NCBI RefSeq assembly: GCF_000024365.1
Contig: NC_013235.1
Coordinates: 2,294,001-2,358,000 of the forward strand
Reading direction: 5' to 3'
DNA from: Nakamurella multipartita DSM 44233
Lineage (GTDB): Bacteria; Actinomycetota; Actinomycetes; Mycobacteriales; Nakamurellaceae
Length of the DNA stretch: 64,000 nt
Part shown: positions 7,356-15,263 of the stretch, in pieces
Layout of the letters: every line of letters starts with the position of its first letter
How positions within the stretch are numbered: position 1 is the first letter of the stretch
Program-made: the position numbers and the translations under genes
Notes under the pieces: model-generated
The model's input: the letters and a program-made list of their open reading frames with translations, nothing else
Told to the model about the DNA's origin: nothing
Database searches by the model: none

Positions 7356-8132
7356 TCAGCTCGACCCAGGGGAGTGGTGGGTGGGAGCGCCGGCGACCAG
7401 CTCGTCCAGGTCGGTCACCGCGGGCAGCTCGTGCAGGGCGGCCATGATGTGTTTCTCCCACAGCTCGCGCAGCCGTTCCAGGATGACCGAGTCCTCGGTG
7501 ATCCGGAACTCGTCCAGGTGCGCGCTGCCGTTGCGATAGATCGCCAGGTCGTAGGGCGGCCCGACGGACAGGTTGGCCCGGGCCGTGCTCATCATCGACG
7601 CGAGCGCGATCTTGGCCGCGACGGCCAGGTTCGCGTGGGCGCGGACGGCGATGTCGAGCATGAACTTTCCGTACTTGGACTCGCCGATCTGCAGGAACGG
7701 CCGGTCGTCGGAGGCCCGGATGTAGTTGCCCTCCGGGTAGATAAGCAGAATGTCGGCGGCCGCGTCACCGATCTGGCCGCCGAGGATGAAGGTGGCGGTG
7801 CCGTCGGCGCCCGAGGACATCAGCCCGGCCCGGTGGGCGTCCACGACGATCCGGCTGACCCGGCCGACGTACAGGGCAGCCTCGTACATGGTGGTCACGG
7901 TGGCCAGCGACTCGGCCGTCCCGGGCGCCTGCAGATCGTGGGCCAGCCGGTCGAGCACCTCCTGGGTGGTGGCCAGGTTGCCGGCCGATTGCAGGACGAA
8001 GGTGCGATCCGGCCCGGGGGTGAAGACATGCAGCTTGCGGTAGGTGCTGATGTTGTCCAGGCCGGCATTGGTCCGGGTGTCGGACATGAAGACCAGACCG
8101 TCGTTCAGTCTGATGGCCAGGCAATACGTCAC
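7356..8132 (-). CDS. Proteasome-type protease, Anbu family
   Basis: A 258-residue Ntn-hydrolase. The start is GTG 8132, with AGGGGG at good spacing. This puts a Thr at position 2 (MTYCLAI), which becomes the N-terminal nucleophile after Met removal, as in Anbu (ancestral beta subunit). Next come GLVFMSDTRTNAG and HVFTPGPDRTFVLQSAGN, typical of the family (COG3484). The gene is alone: the usual Anbu neighbours (transglutaminase-like, alpha-E, and ATP-grasp proteins) are absent. It is transcribed toward the IS110 element and diverges from the SpoIIE-type regulator. Role unknown; cytoplasmic. Confidence 0.85.
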   Translation of the reverse strand: MTYCLAIRLNDGLVFMSDTRTNAGLDNISTYRKLHVFTPGPDRTFVLQSAGNLATTQEVLDRLAHDLQAPGTAESLATVTTMYEAALYVGRVSRIVVDAHRAGLMSSGADGTATFILGGQIGDAAADILLIYPEGNYIRASDDRPFLQIGESKYGKFMLDIAVRAHANLAVAAKIALASMMSTARANLSVGPPYDLAIYRNGSAHLDEFRITEDSVILERLRELWEKHIMAALHELPAVTDLDELVAGAPTHHSPGSS

Positions 8133-8362
8133 GGCGACCCCCTGGTTCTGCTGGCCGGCCCGCGGCAGGCCGGGCACGCAGAGTGGCCCGGTTCCCCGAA
8201 TGCGCCGGTCATCGGATCCGCTTGCCGTGCATGTCGCCGTGATGATCGGGAACAGGGTCATTGGTGGGCGGTGCGCGCGCGATCACCGTCCATCCGGATG
8301 CCCGGCCGGTTCAGCAGCGAGCCGGCCGGGTCATACCAATCACCAGATGCGAGGCTGGAGTC

Positions 8363-10363
8363 GTGAACGGGCCGGACGCAACTGCCGACGAGGATGGAAT
8401 CGACGCCGGGGTGGTCGGTGACGCGTCCGTGCTGGCCCGGGTGTTCGAGGACTCGCCGGCCATTCACGTCGCCCTGCAGGGACCCGAGCACACCATCGTC
8501 GCCATCAATGCGGTGACCCGGCGGCTGCTGGGGGATCGCCCGACGCTCGCCCGGCCGTGTGCGGCCGCCATCCCCGAACTCATCGGCCGGTCATTGCTGG
8601 ACCGCCTGGACGAGGTCTACGCCTCCGGTCAGCCCATCACCGCCCGGGATCGGCGGGTGCACCTGGACGGCGGCGCCGAGGACGAGATCGACCTGGAGTG
8701 GTTCGTCACCTTCATCATCTCGCCGTGGCGGTACGCCGACGGCACGATGCGTGGCGTCATCGTGCAGGCGGTGGACACGACCTCGCAGCTGCAGGCCCGC
8801 CGCCAGGCCACCCAGAGCGGCAGCGAGTTCCGCCGCCGGTACCGGGCCGCCCTGGACGTCATCGACGAGCTGCAACGCACGTTGCTGCCCTCCAGCCTGC
8901 CGGTGCTGCCGCAGCTGGAGCTGGCTGCCCGGTACCTGCTGGCCGACGTCGAGCACGCCGCCGGCGGCGACTGGTTCGACGGGTTCATGCTGGCCGACCA
9001 CCGGCTGGCCGTGGTGGTCGGCGACGTCGTCGGGCACGGGGTGGCCGCGGCCGGGGTGATGAGCCAGCTGCGGTCGGTGCTGTCGTACCTGTTGGACACC
9101 GGGGTGGAGCTGGCCGAGGCGGTCACCCAGCTCGACCGGTTCGCCTCCCGCACGCCGGGTGGGTTCGCGGCCACCGTGTGCGTCGTGCTGGTCGAACCGG
9201 CCAGCGGCGCGATGACGTACGTGACCTGCGGGCATCCCGCGCCGATGGTCGTCGACGCGGACGGGGTGGCCCGATTCCTGCCGCTGTCCGGGCACCGGCC
9301 GCTGGGCGCCGGAGCGTCCGCCGCGCCGATCACCGATTCGCTGGGGATCGGGGAGGTGCTGGTGCTGTTCAGCGACGGTCTGGTCGAGCGGCCGGATCGG
9401 ACCTGGGAATCGGGCCTGGCGCTGCTGGCCACCATCACCGGGGACGCGGTCCTGGGCCGCGACCTGCCGGAGGGTTCACCCGAGTCGGTCCCCGAACGGG
9501 TGTGCGCCCACGCCGTGGAGATGATGACCCGCCCGGGCCACCTGGACGACGTCACCATGGTCGCGGTGCAGCGGCGCGCGGTGCCGGTCGAGCCCTGGTA
9601 CGCCGAGTACCCGGCCCGAGCGGACCGGTTGGAGCTGATCCGGGCCGATCTGCGCAGGTGGCTGCGGGAACGGATGGTCTCCGCCGAGGACGAGACCGCG
9701 CTGACCCTGGCGGTCAGCGAGGCGGCGGCCAACTGCATCGAGCACGCGTACCGGGACGGTGACGAGGGCACGATCCGGATCCAGGTGAACCTGACCACCA
9801 AGGGTGACGCCTTGCTGGTGGTCGCCGACGAAGGCGGGTGGCGGGACCCGATCACCAAGGCCGGTACTCGAGGCCGGGGCCTGGCCATGGTGGCCGACGC
9901 GGTCGACGACTTCTCGATCGACACCGAGACCGGGGGCACCGTGGTGCGGATGCGGCGGCGGTTGCACCGGCCGGTCGGCATGCTCGCCGGAGACGGCGTG
10001 GTCGAGGTCGGCAGCGCCGAATTCCGGGCCGAACCGTCCGGGCCGATCGGGGCCCGGGTCATCACCGTTTCCGGCTCGGTCGACCTGGCCTCGGTGCCGG
10101 TGCTGCGCCAGGAGGTGCTGCGGGCCGGCCGCGGCGGCGAGCTCCCGGTGACCATCGACCTGACCGCGGTGACCCACCTGAGCAGCGCCGGGGTGCAGAT
10201 GCTGCACACCCTGTCTGCGACCGGGCAGCCGGGCGCGTTGCGGCATCCGCCGGTGCTGATCGCCGCGTCCGGATCACCGGCGGCCTACGTGCTGGACCTG
10301 GCCGGGCTGGTCCGGACCAGTGACGTCACCGACCGAAGCGATCGAGCCGACCGGCACGACTGA
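8363..10363 (+). CDS. PAS-SpoIIE phosphatase-HATPase-STAS regulator
   Basis: A 666-residue cytoplasmic signalling protein. The chosen start is GTG 8363, with GAGG and GGAG just upstream; an in-frame extension to 8261 is less likely. A PAS-like domain spans about 25-135. A PP2C/SpoIIE phosphatase follows (about 180-395) with metal motifs GGDWFDGF, VGDVVGHG, FSDGLVE and DDVTMV. An RsbW-type kinase (about 415-530) carries the N-box ALTLAVSEAAANCIEHAYRDG and a degenerate G-box. A C-terminal STAS domain (about 565-655) has the site LTAVTHLSSAGVQML. Having phosphatase, kinase and antagonist in one chain suggests a self-contained partner-switch for sigma-factor control. It converges on a PAS-ANTAR-STAS gene 24 bases away. 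Confidence 0.88.
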   Translation: MNGPDATADEDGIDAGVVGDASVLARVFEDSPAIHVALQGPEHTIVAINAVTRRLLGDRPTLARPCAAAIPELIGRSLLDRLDEVYASGQPITARDRRVHLDGGAEDEIDLEWFVTFIISPWRYADGTMRGVIVQAVDTTSQLQARRQATQSGSEFRRRYRAALDVIDELQRTLLPSSLPVLPQLELAARYLLADVEHAAGGDWFDGFMLADHRLAVVVGDVVGHGVAAAGVMSQLRSVLSYLLDTGVELAEAVTQLDRFASRTPGGFAATVCVVLVEPASGAMTYVTCGHPAPMVVDADGVARFLPLSGHRPLGAGASAAPITDSLGIGEVLVLFSDGLVERPDRTWESGLALLATITGDAVLGRDLPEGSPESVPERVCAHAVEMMTRPGHLDDVTMVAVQRRAVPVEPWYAEYPARADRLELIRADLRRWLRERMVSAEDETALTLAVSEAAANCIEHAYRDGDEGTIRIQVNLTTKGDALLVVADEGGWRDPITKAGTRGRGLAMVADAVDDFSIDTETGGTVVRMRRRLHRPVGMLAGDGVVEVGSAEFRAEPSGPIGARVITVSGSVDLASVPVLRQEVLRAGRGGELPVTIDLTAVTHLSSAGVQMLHTLSATGQPGALRHPPVLIAASGSPAAYVLDLAGLVRTSDVTDRSDRADRHD

Positions 10364-10389
10364 CCCGCCTCGACTGACCCGGCTCGATC
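10340..10389. terminator. Probable bidirectional terminator
   Basis: A perfect 10-bp inverted pair, GATCGAGCCG (10340-10349) and CGGCTCGATC (10380-10389), with a 30-base loop sits where two genes converge. There is no T-tract, which is common for actinobacterial terminators. Confidence 0.4.
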
Positions 10390-11410
10390 AGCCGGCCAGG
10401 GCGGCGTCCAGGGTGGCGTCCAGGGTGGCGAACGAGGTCAAGCCGGCGGAGCGCACCGAGGGCAGCGAGGACAGCTCGCCGAACGCCACCCGCATGGGGG
10501 TGCCCTTGCCCTGGCACCGGCGGTGGAACTGGGTCAGCACAGCCAGGCCGACCGATCCCAGGTGTCCCAGGTCGGTCAGATCGACCACCACCGGGGTCGG
10601 CCGCTCGGCCTGCCCGACCAGGGTCGCCAGCAACGCGGTGAACTGCGGACCCGTGGACAGGTCCACATCGCCGGCGACGTGCAGCACCGGGATCCCGTCG
10701 ATTATCGTCGTGGTGGCGGCCAGATCACCGGCGGCCACCGGCCCCTCGGCCGACTGCTGACCGCCGGCCAGGCCGAAGAAGACCTCGTCGAGCAGGCGGC
10801 GGCTGTCCCCGCTGAGCGGCATCCCCTGGGAGGCCGCCGAGATCAGCGTCTCGGACAGATCGCGGAGCTTGACGTTGGAGCGCTGCGAGTACCACTTGAG
10901 CAGGTCGAAGGCGGCCGCATCGTCCATGCCGTAGACGAGCATCAGCGCGCCCTTGGCCTGGTCGATCGCGGCCCGGGACACCCCGGCGGCCTCCACCGCG
11001 GCATGGGTGGACTCGGCCAGGTCGCGCTGGAAGCTGCCGGTGATGTCGATCATGAACCCACCGATCCCGGTGATCGCCCCGGCGGCGTCGTGTTCGGCGT
11101 TGCCGACGGTCACGATCAGGCGCTCGACCTGCCGGCTGTCCAGGATGCGGTGGCGTGAGGCGAAGGGCGCCCCCTCGCGCAGCGCGGCCAGGACCGACTC
11201 GGCACTGCCGGACCGGTCGTCCGGGTGCTGGTGGGCGATCATCAGCGCCGTGGTCGGCACGATCTCGTGCGGCCCGAACCCGTACATCAGGTAGATCTCG
11301 TCGGACCAGTCCCACGATTGGGCGGCCAGGTCGTAGCTGAAACGACCGATCTGCTCGATGGAGGACCCCGAGACGGCGGCCACCGCGCCCGCCAGCGGGT
11401 CCGTCACCAT
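10388..11410 (-). CDS. PAS-ANTAR-STAS regulator
   Basis: A 340-residue protein. A PAS domain fills about residues 20-130 (SWDWSDEIYLMYGF; HPDDR; GIGGFMIDIT). An ANTAR RNA-binding domain follows at about 145-205 (SRAAIDQAKGALMLVYGMDD, then AFDLLKWYSQRSN). A STAS anti-sigma-antagonist domain (about 235-330) has VVVDLTDLGHLGSVGLAVL, with a Gly-Ser at the phosphorylatable position. ANTAR domains bind paired stem-loops in RNA to prevent termination; STAS domains bind RsbW-like kinases. It lies opposite the SpoIIE/HATPase/STAS protein and may be part of the same signalling network. The ATG at 11410 has only a weak ribosome site. Confidence 0.85.
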   Translation of the reverse strand: MVTDPLAGAVAAVSGSSIEQIGRFSYDLAAQSWDWSDEIYLMYGFGPHEIVPTTALMIAHQHPDDRSGSAESVLAALREGAPFASRHRILDSRQVERLIVTVGNAEHDAAGAITGIGGFMIDITGSFQRDLAESTHAAVEAAGVSRAAIDQAKGALMLVYGMDDAAAFDLLKWYSQRSNVKLRDLSETLISAASQGMPLSGDSRRLLDEVFFGLAGGQQSAEGPVAAGDLAATTTIIDGIPVLHVAGDVDLSTGPQFTALLATLVGQAERPTPVVVDLTDLGHLGSVGLAVLTQFHRRCQGKGTPMRVAFGELSSLPSVRSAGLTSFATLDATLDAALAG

Positions 11411-11654
11411 CCGTCACCAAGCCTGTCGTCCGTGGCCCGTTCGGCCTGTTCGAGTGCCGAACCTGTGCGTCCGGCGGTACTCCGAGCGCATCCAATCATA
11501 GGAAGCGACACGACAGATCACCCGACGGACCTTTACCGAAGTACCGAGAAACGGGTACAAGCTGATGCAGGCGCGTCACCCAGATCCCGGGACAGTGGAA
11601 GCGCGTCAGGCCTGGCCGGTCAAACAGTCGGCCGGTTCAGGCCGCCCCGGCCTG

Positions 11655-11691
11655 ACGACGGCGTCCCGGTGACTCACCGGGACGCCGTCGT
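11655..11691. repeat. 37-bp near-perfect palindrome
   Basis: The arm CGACGGCGTCCCGGTGA (11656-11672) is followed, after one base, by its exact reverse complement (11674-11690); the next outer pair A/T also matches. This is an unusually long perfect palindrome in a non-coding stretch. It may be a terminator for leftward transcription from the tRNA, or a protein-binding site. Confidence 0.75.
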
Positions 11692-11754
11692 ACCCCGGAG
11701 GCAGTCGTACCCCGGAGGCATTCGTGCCCGGGACGCAGTCGTTCCCAGACGCGA
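11687..11754. repeat. Four 17-bp direct repeats, decaying
   Basis: GTCGTACCCCGGAGGCA occurs twice exactly (11687-11703 and 11704-11720). Two diverged copies follow (11721-11737 TTCGTGCCCGGGACGCA and 11738-11754 GTCGTTCCCAGACGCGA). The first copy overlaps the right arm of the palindrome. The rest of 11411-11881 holds no gene that I can see. Confidence 0.75.
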
Positions 11755-11842
11755 AAGTGGCTTCGGAGTGGTTGGGTCGCGCCGGTACCCGGCTGGTCGG
11801 GCGGGGAGGTGGCCGCGATCGCGGAGCCGAGGAGCGGGCGCC

Positions 11843-11868
11843 GATCCGATCGGTGTGGTGATCGGATC
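11843..11868 (-). terminator. Hairpin downstream of tRNA-Arg
   Basis: GATCCGATC and GATCGGATC form a perfect 9-bp stem with an 8-base loop, 14 bases beyond the 3' end of the leftward tRNA gene. No T-tract follows. Confidence 0.4.
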
Positions 11869-11881
11869 AGCCGCGCCATGG

Positions 11882-11953
11882 TGCCCCCGGCAGGATTCGA
11901 ACCTGCGCACCCGCCTCCGGAGGGCGGTGCTCTATCCCCTGAGCTACGGGGGC
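11882..11953 (-). tRNA. tRNA-Arg (anticodon CCG)
   Basis: 72 bases read on the minus strand. The acceptor stem is GCCCCCG/CGGGGGC. The D arm is GCTC-AGGGGATA-GAGC, and the anticodon stem-loop is CCGCC-CTCCGGA-GGCGG, giving anticodon CCG for CGG codons. The T arm is GCAGG-TTCGAAT-CCTGC, and the discriminator base is A. CCA is not encoded. All stems pair. Confidence 0.97.
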
Positions 11954-12080
11954 GCGGCCCGCAACATTACCGCATCGCGGGGGGCCGGTTGACCACCTTT
12001 GCCGGTGCGGCCGCCGATCGGGATCCGACGCCCGCGGCCCGGCGTGATGTGGCGCACAGCCAGCGGGTTTCGGGCCGGCG

Positions 12081-13151
12081 TCAGAGCACGAGAACGGCGA
12101 CGACGGCCACCAGGGCCCCGACCGCGGCGATGCCGCCCACCCACAGTCCGATCCGGGACTGGGTGTCGAACGCGGTGCTCCACCCGGCCCGCCCCAGCGT
12201 CGTCTTGATCAGGGATTGCAGCTCGCCCGAGTCCAGCGTGTAGTCGACGACCTTGCTGACCCCGTCGGGGCCCAGAGCCCAGATCTTCTCGGTGCCCACG
12301 GCCCACACCCGCCCGCCGACCGCCGACCCGCGGCCGGTCAGCCGCGGCTGCAGGCGACCGTCCAGGCCGGCCGACCACTCGAGCTCACTGAGCAGATCCG
12401 ACCGGGCCGCCTTGGCCGCAGCGACCGGGGTCAGGGTGGTGGAGTACGACTTGGTCAACCCCTGCCGCTGCAGCAGCGCCCACCAGCGTTGGTCGGCCAG
12501 GTCGACCCGGACGGTGACCGACGGACCCTGGCGGTCCACCGTGTACGGCGTGCCCGCGGTCCGGCGGGCCAGGTCGCCCACCACCTCGTCGAAGGTCCAG
12601 GGCCGGCCGATGTCGGCGGCCGCCCCGGGATCGCCGGGGAGGGGCCCCGGGCCGGTGCCGGCGGGCACCGGTCCGGCCGCGCCGGCCCGGCGGCGCAGGC
12701 CGAGCACCAGGATGACCGCGCCCAGACCGCCGAACAGCACCGCCATGCCCAGTCCGGCCCACAGCAGCAGGGACGCGCCGCCCTCGACGGTGCTGGCCCA
12801 CACCGCGTCCGCCGGCCGCGCGGGCGGGAAGGCCACGGCGACCACGTCGCCGACGGCCGGGTCGCCGCCGGTCCGGATGCCGCCGATGTCGTCGATCCGG
12901 TAGATCTGCCCGTCGACGGCGAACTGGACGTCGAAGTCCCGGCTGGTCTTGGTCGAGCCGTTGCTGCGGGTGGTGTGCTCCTGCACGTCCACCACGGTGG
13001 CCTGGGCCCGTCCGGTGTAGGCGGAGTAGTCCTTGGACCCGATCAGGACGAACACCACGCCCAGGATCAGGCCGACGGCCAGGAAAACTGCACCGACGAT
13101 GATCATCAGTCGGTTGCGGGGCGCGGGTCGGTCGGGCGTGGTGCTGGTCAT
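12081..13151 (-). CDS. DUF3592-like membrane protein
   Basis: A 356-residue protein with three predicted transmembrane segments (about 14-38, 126-150, and 333-354). The first soluble loop (about 40-120) has the DUF3592 pattern: ARAQATVVDV near the start and later VGDVVAVAFPPARP. A second soluble domain (about 185-330) contains PWTFDEVVGDLARR. It lies downstream of the DUF3105-DUF305 pair on the same strand, separated from it by 78 bases. The start ATG has TGAGGA upstream. No enzymatic motif is visible. Confidence 0.7.
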   Translation of the reverse strand: MTSTTPDRPAPRNRLMIIVGAVFLAVGLILGVVFVLIGSKDYSAYTGRAQATVVDVQEHTTRSNGSTKTSRDFDVQFAVDGQIYRIDDIGGIRTGGDPAVGDVVAVAFPPARPADAVWASTVEGGASLLLWAGLGMAVLFGGLGAVILVLGLRRRAGAAGPVPAGTGPGPLPGDPGAAADIGRPWTFDEVVGDLARRTAGTPYTVDRQGPSVTVRVDLADQRWWALLQRQGLTKSYSTTLTPVAAAKAARSDLLSELEWSAGLDGRLQPRLTGRGSAVGGRVWAVGTEKIWALGPDGVSKVVDYTLDSGELQSLIKTTLGRAGWSTAFDTQSRIGLWVGGIAAVGALVAVVAVLVL

Positions 13152-13229
13152 GGTGGGCGGGTCCTCAGGCGGATGGGGCGGTCGGTCGACCCACGCAGGA
13201 CCGCGGTGCGGGCCGGGAAATACCTTCGC

Positions 13230-14096
13230 TCAGCTGGTCGGGGCGGGGAGCGGCTCGGCGCCCCGCTCCTGCAGCATCTGGGTCATCACCGAGATCTCGG
13301 CCGACTGCGAGTCGGCCATCTTCTGCGCGAAGTTGCGCACCACCGGGTTGGTGGCGTGCTCGGCGGCGTAGGTCATCATGCCGGCCCCGCCCTGGTGATG
13401 ACGGATCATCAGTTGCAGGAAGTAGATGTCGGACTCGGTGCCGCGCAACGCCTTGAGCCGGGCGATCTCGCTGTCGGTGGCCATGCCGGGCATCAGCGGA
13501 ACCTGATCGGCGGAGGTCTGCGGCGCGCTCGGGTTGGTGGCCGCGCCGCCGGCCGTGGTCGACCCGGCGGGCATCGACATCTGCGTCATGGCACCGGCGC
13601 TCGAGCTGGCCGCAGCCATGTCGTGCCCACTGTGGTCGGCGCCCTGCATCCAGCTCATCCGGGTCGCGTCGGTGGACTCGGGCAGGTCCCACAACGACAG
13701 CCAGCCCTGCATCTGACCGATCTGGTCGGTCTGGGTGTAGCCGATGTCGTAGGCCATCACGCCGATCTCAGGGTCCTCGGTGTTCAGCTCGGCGTAATGC
13801 GCCATGAGCACGCCCTGATCGTGATGCACGATCATGTCCCGGGCGAAACCCGCGTCCACCGAGGAACTGTCGGGGTTGGCCGGGGCCGACCGGAAGCTGC
13901 CGCTCAGGGCCAGGCCCAGGGTGGCGCCGACCAGCAGCAGCACGACCGCGCCGGCCGACAGCAGCAGGATCGCCATGCCCCGGGACCGGGCCGGCCGCTC
14001 CCCGGCCGCCCGGCCGGCCGGGGTGTCGACCCGCGGATCGACTCCGGGACCCGCCGGTTCGGCGGGCCGGTCGGGTGGGGGCGGCGTGTTCGTCAT
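13230..14096 (-). CDS. DUF305 protein, membrane-anchored
   Basis: A 288-residue protein with a Pro-rich cytoplasmic N-terminus (1-38), one transmembrane helix (about 42-66) and an extracytoplasmic DUF305 domain. It has the characteristic double His-rich helices: FARDMIVHHDQGVLMA (about 84-99) and FLQLMIRHHQGGAGMM (about 224-239). A Met/His-rich linker (MSWMQGADHSGHDM) lies between them. DUF305 proteins are ferritin-like bundles often linked to metals such as copper, and the Met/His spacing here would suit that; this part is inference. It lies 8 bases after the DUF3105 gene and has no ribosome site of its own, so it is probably translationally coupled. Confidence 0.85.
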   Translation of the reverse strand: MTNTPPPPDRPAEPAGPGVDPRVDTPAGRAAGERPARSRGMAILLLSAGAVVLLLVGATLGLALSGSFRSAPANPDSSSVDAGFARDMIVHHDQGVLMAHYAELNTEDPEIGVMAYDIGYTQTDQIGQMQGWLSLWDLPESTDATRMSWMQGADHSGHDMAAASSSAGAMTQMSMPAGSTTAGGAATNPSAPQTSADQVPLMPGMATDSEIARLKALRGTESDIYFLQLMIRHHQGGAGMMTYAAEHATNPVVRNFAQKMADSQSAEISVMTQMLQERGAEPLPAPTS

Positions 14097-14104
14097 GGCC
14101 GGGC

Positions 14105-15013
14105 TCAGCCCGCGCTCGGTGTCTCGACGGCCGAGGTGGCCGCCGGCGCCTCCGCCGTGGACACGGGGGCGGACGCGGTGGCGTCCACCGACTGATCACT
14201 GCTGGCCACCGACATCTCGGTGGAGTTGACCACGCCGCCGGTGCCCGACATCGGCACCGCGTCGGCCCCCGGCGGGTTCGGATCGAACGCCGGCGGGTTG
14301 GTCACGTCGAACGAGGGCTGCTGGCAGGTCGCGCCGGTCTCCGGGTAGACCCACCGGTTCTGCCGCAGCGCGGTGACGAACTGCTTGACCCGTTCGTCGG
14401 AGGCCGAGTCGACCTTGAGCTGGTGGGCCCAGGCCTGCAGCGAGATCGTCGAGTCCAGACCCGGGTAGGGGGTCAGCGTGGTGAACGGCTGGCCCTGCAC
14501 CAGGCTCTTGAGGGTGGCCAGGTCGGCCGCGGAGATGGTGTCCGGGTTGTAGGTGATCCAGACGGCGCCGTGCTCCAGGGTGTGCACCATGTTCTCGCTG
14601 CGCACCGCGCTGTCGTAGACGATGCCCATGCAGTTGGCCCAGGTGCCGTCGTGCGGGCCGCCCACCGGGGGATACCGGTTGTAGGCCACCCGCTGGTCGG
14701 CGTTGATGTGGATCGCGGCCTTGTAGTCGACGTAGCTGGCCGGCCCGTCGGCGGTGGCCGGGGTGTTGGCGCCGATGTAGATGCCGGGAATGTTCACCGA
14801 CGGATCGGGATTCTCGACCGACGGCGTCCACGGGGCGAGCGCGTCGGCGACGGCGTTCTTCTCCTGGGTCTTGCTGAAGACGACGTAGAAGATGCCGGCC
14901 GCCAGGGCGACGACCACCAGCACCGCGCCGATCGTGAGCCACGGCAGGCCCTGGCGTCGGCTCACCACGGGGGCCGGGCTGCGGGTCTTCTTCGTGCTCT
15001 TGCCACTGACCAT
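14105..15013 (-). CDS. DUF3105 protein, membrane-anchored
   Basis: A 302-residue protein starting at ATG 15013, with AAGGA upstream; a longer frame to 15193 runs into the argS promoter and is unlikely. One transmembrane helix (about 26-47) is followed by an extracytoplasmic DUF3105 domain with YNRYPPVGGPHDGTW, NCMGIVYD, and HTLEHGAVWITYNP. The conserved His, Cys and Glu could bind metal. A Ser/Ala/Thr-rich tail closes the protein. DUF3105 and DUF305 genes commonly sit side by side in Actinobacteria near argS, as here. Confidence 0.85.
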   Translation of the reverse strand: MVSGKSTKKTRSPAPVVSRRQGLPWLTIGAVLVVVALAAGIFYVVFSKTQEKNAVADALAPWTPSVENPDPSVNIPGIYIGANTPATADGPASYVDYKAAIHINADQRVAYNRYPPVGGPHDGTWANCMGIVYDSAVRSENMVHTLEHGAVWITYNPDTISAADLATLKSLVQGQPFTTLTPYPGLDSTISLQAWAHQLKVDSASDERVKQFVTALRQNRWVYPETGATCQQPSFDVTNPPAFDPNPPGADAVPMSGTGGVVNSTEMSVASSDQSVDATASAPVSTAEAPAATSAVETPSAG

Positions 15014-15251
15014 GAGCGGTGCTGTCCTTGCTGTCGATCGGTCTGTCGAATGGAGCGTGATTCGGGCGATCGAATCGAGCGGCCCGACACCCGGGGTCGT
15101 CTGCGCGGCTCGCCCGCCGGCCACTTGCGCGAGCCGACCGCCCAGTTTACGAGCCGGCCCGTGGCTTTTGTGTGAGCGTGCCGTGGCGCACATTCGGGAT
15201 CGGCCGGGCCCGGCCCCGCGGGCCGTGGCAATTCGGGTGGCCAGAGCTTCC

Positions 15252-15257
15252 TAGAAT
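15252..15257 (+). promoter_or_regulatory. -10 element TAGAAT, leaderless argS promoter
   Basis: TAGAAT ends six bases before the GTG start at 15264, so transcription should begin at the start codon. No Shine-Dalgarno sequence is present. No clear -35 is seen. Confidence 0.55.
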
Positions 15258-15263
15258 GACCCG

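Noticed and set aside
11637-11910. Short minus-strand frames across the palindrome and tRNA region
   Set aside because: They read through the direct repeats and into the tRNA; the Arg/Pro-rich products have no family resemblance.
12216-14195. 659-codon plus-strand frame across the DUF3592 and DUF305 genes
   Set aside because: It spans two real minus-strand genes and the gap between them, and its composition is nonsense-like.
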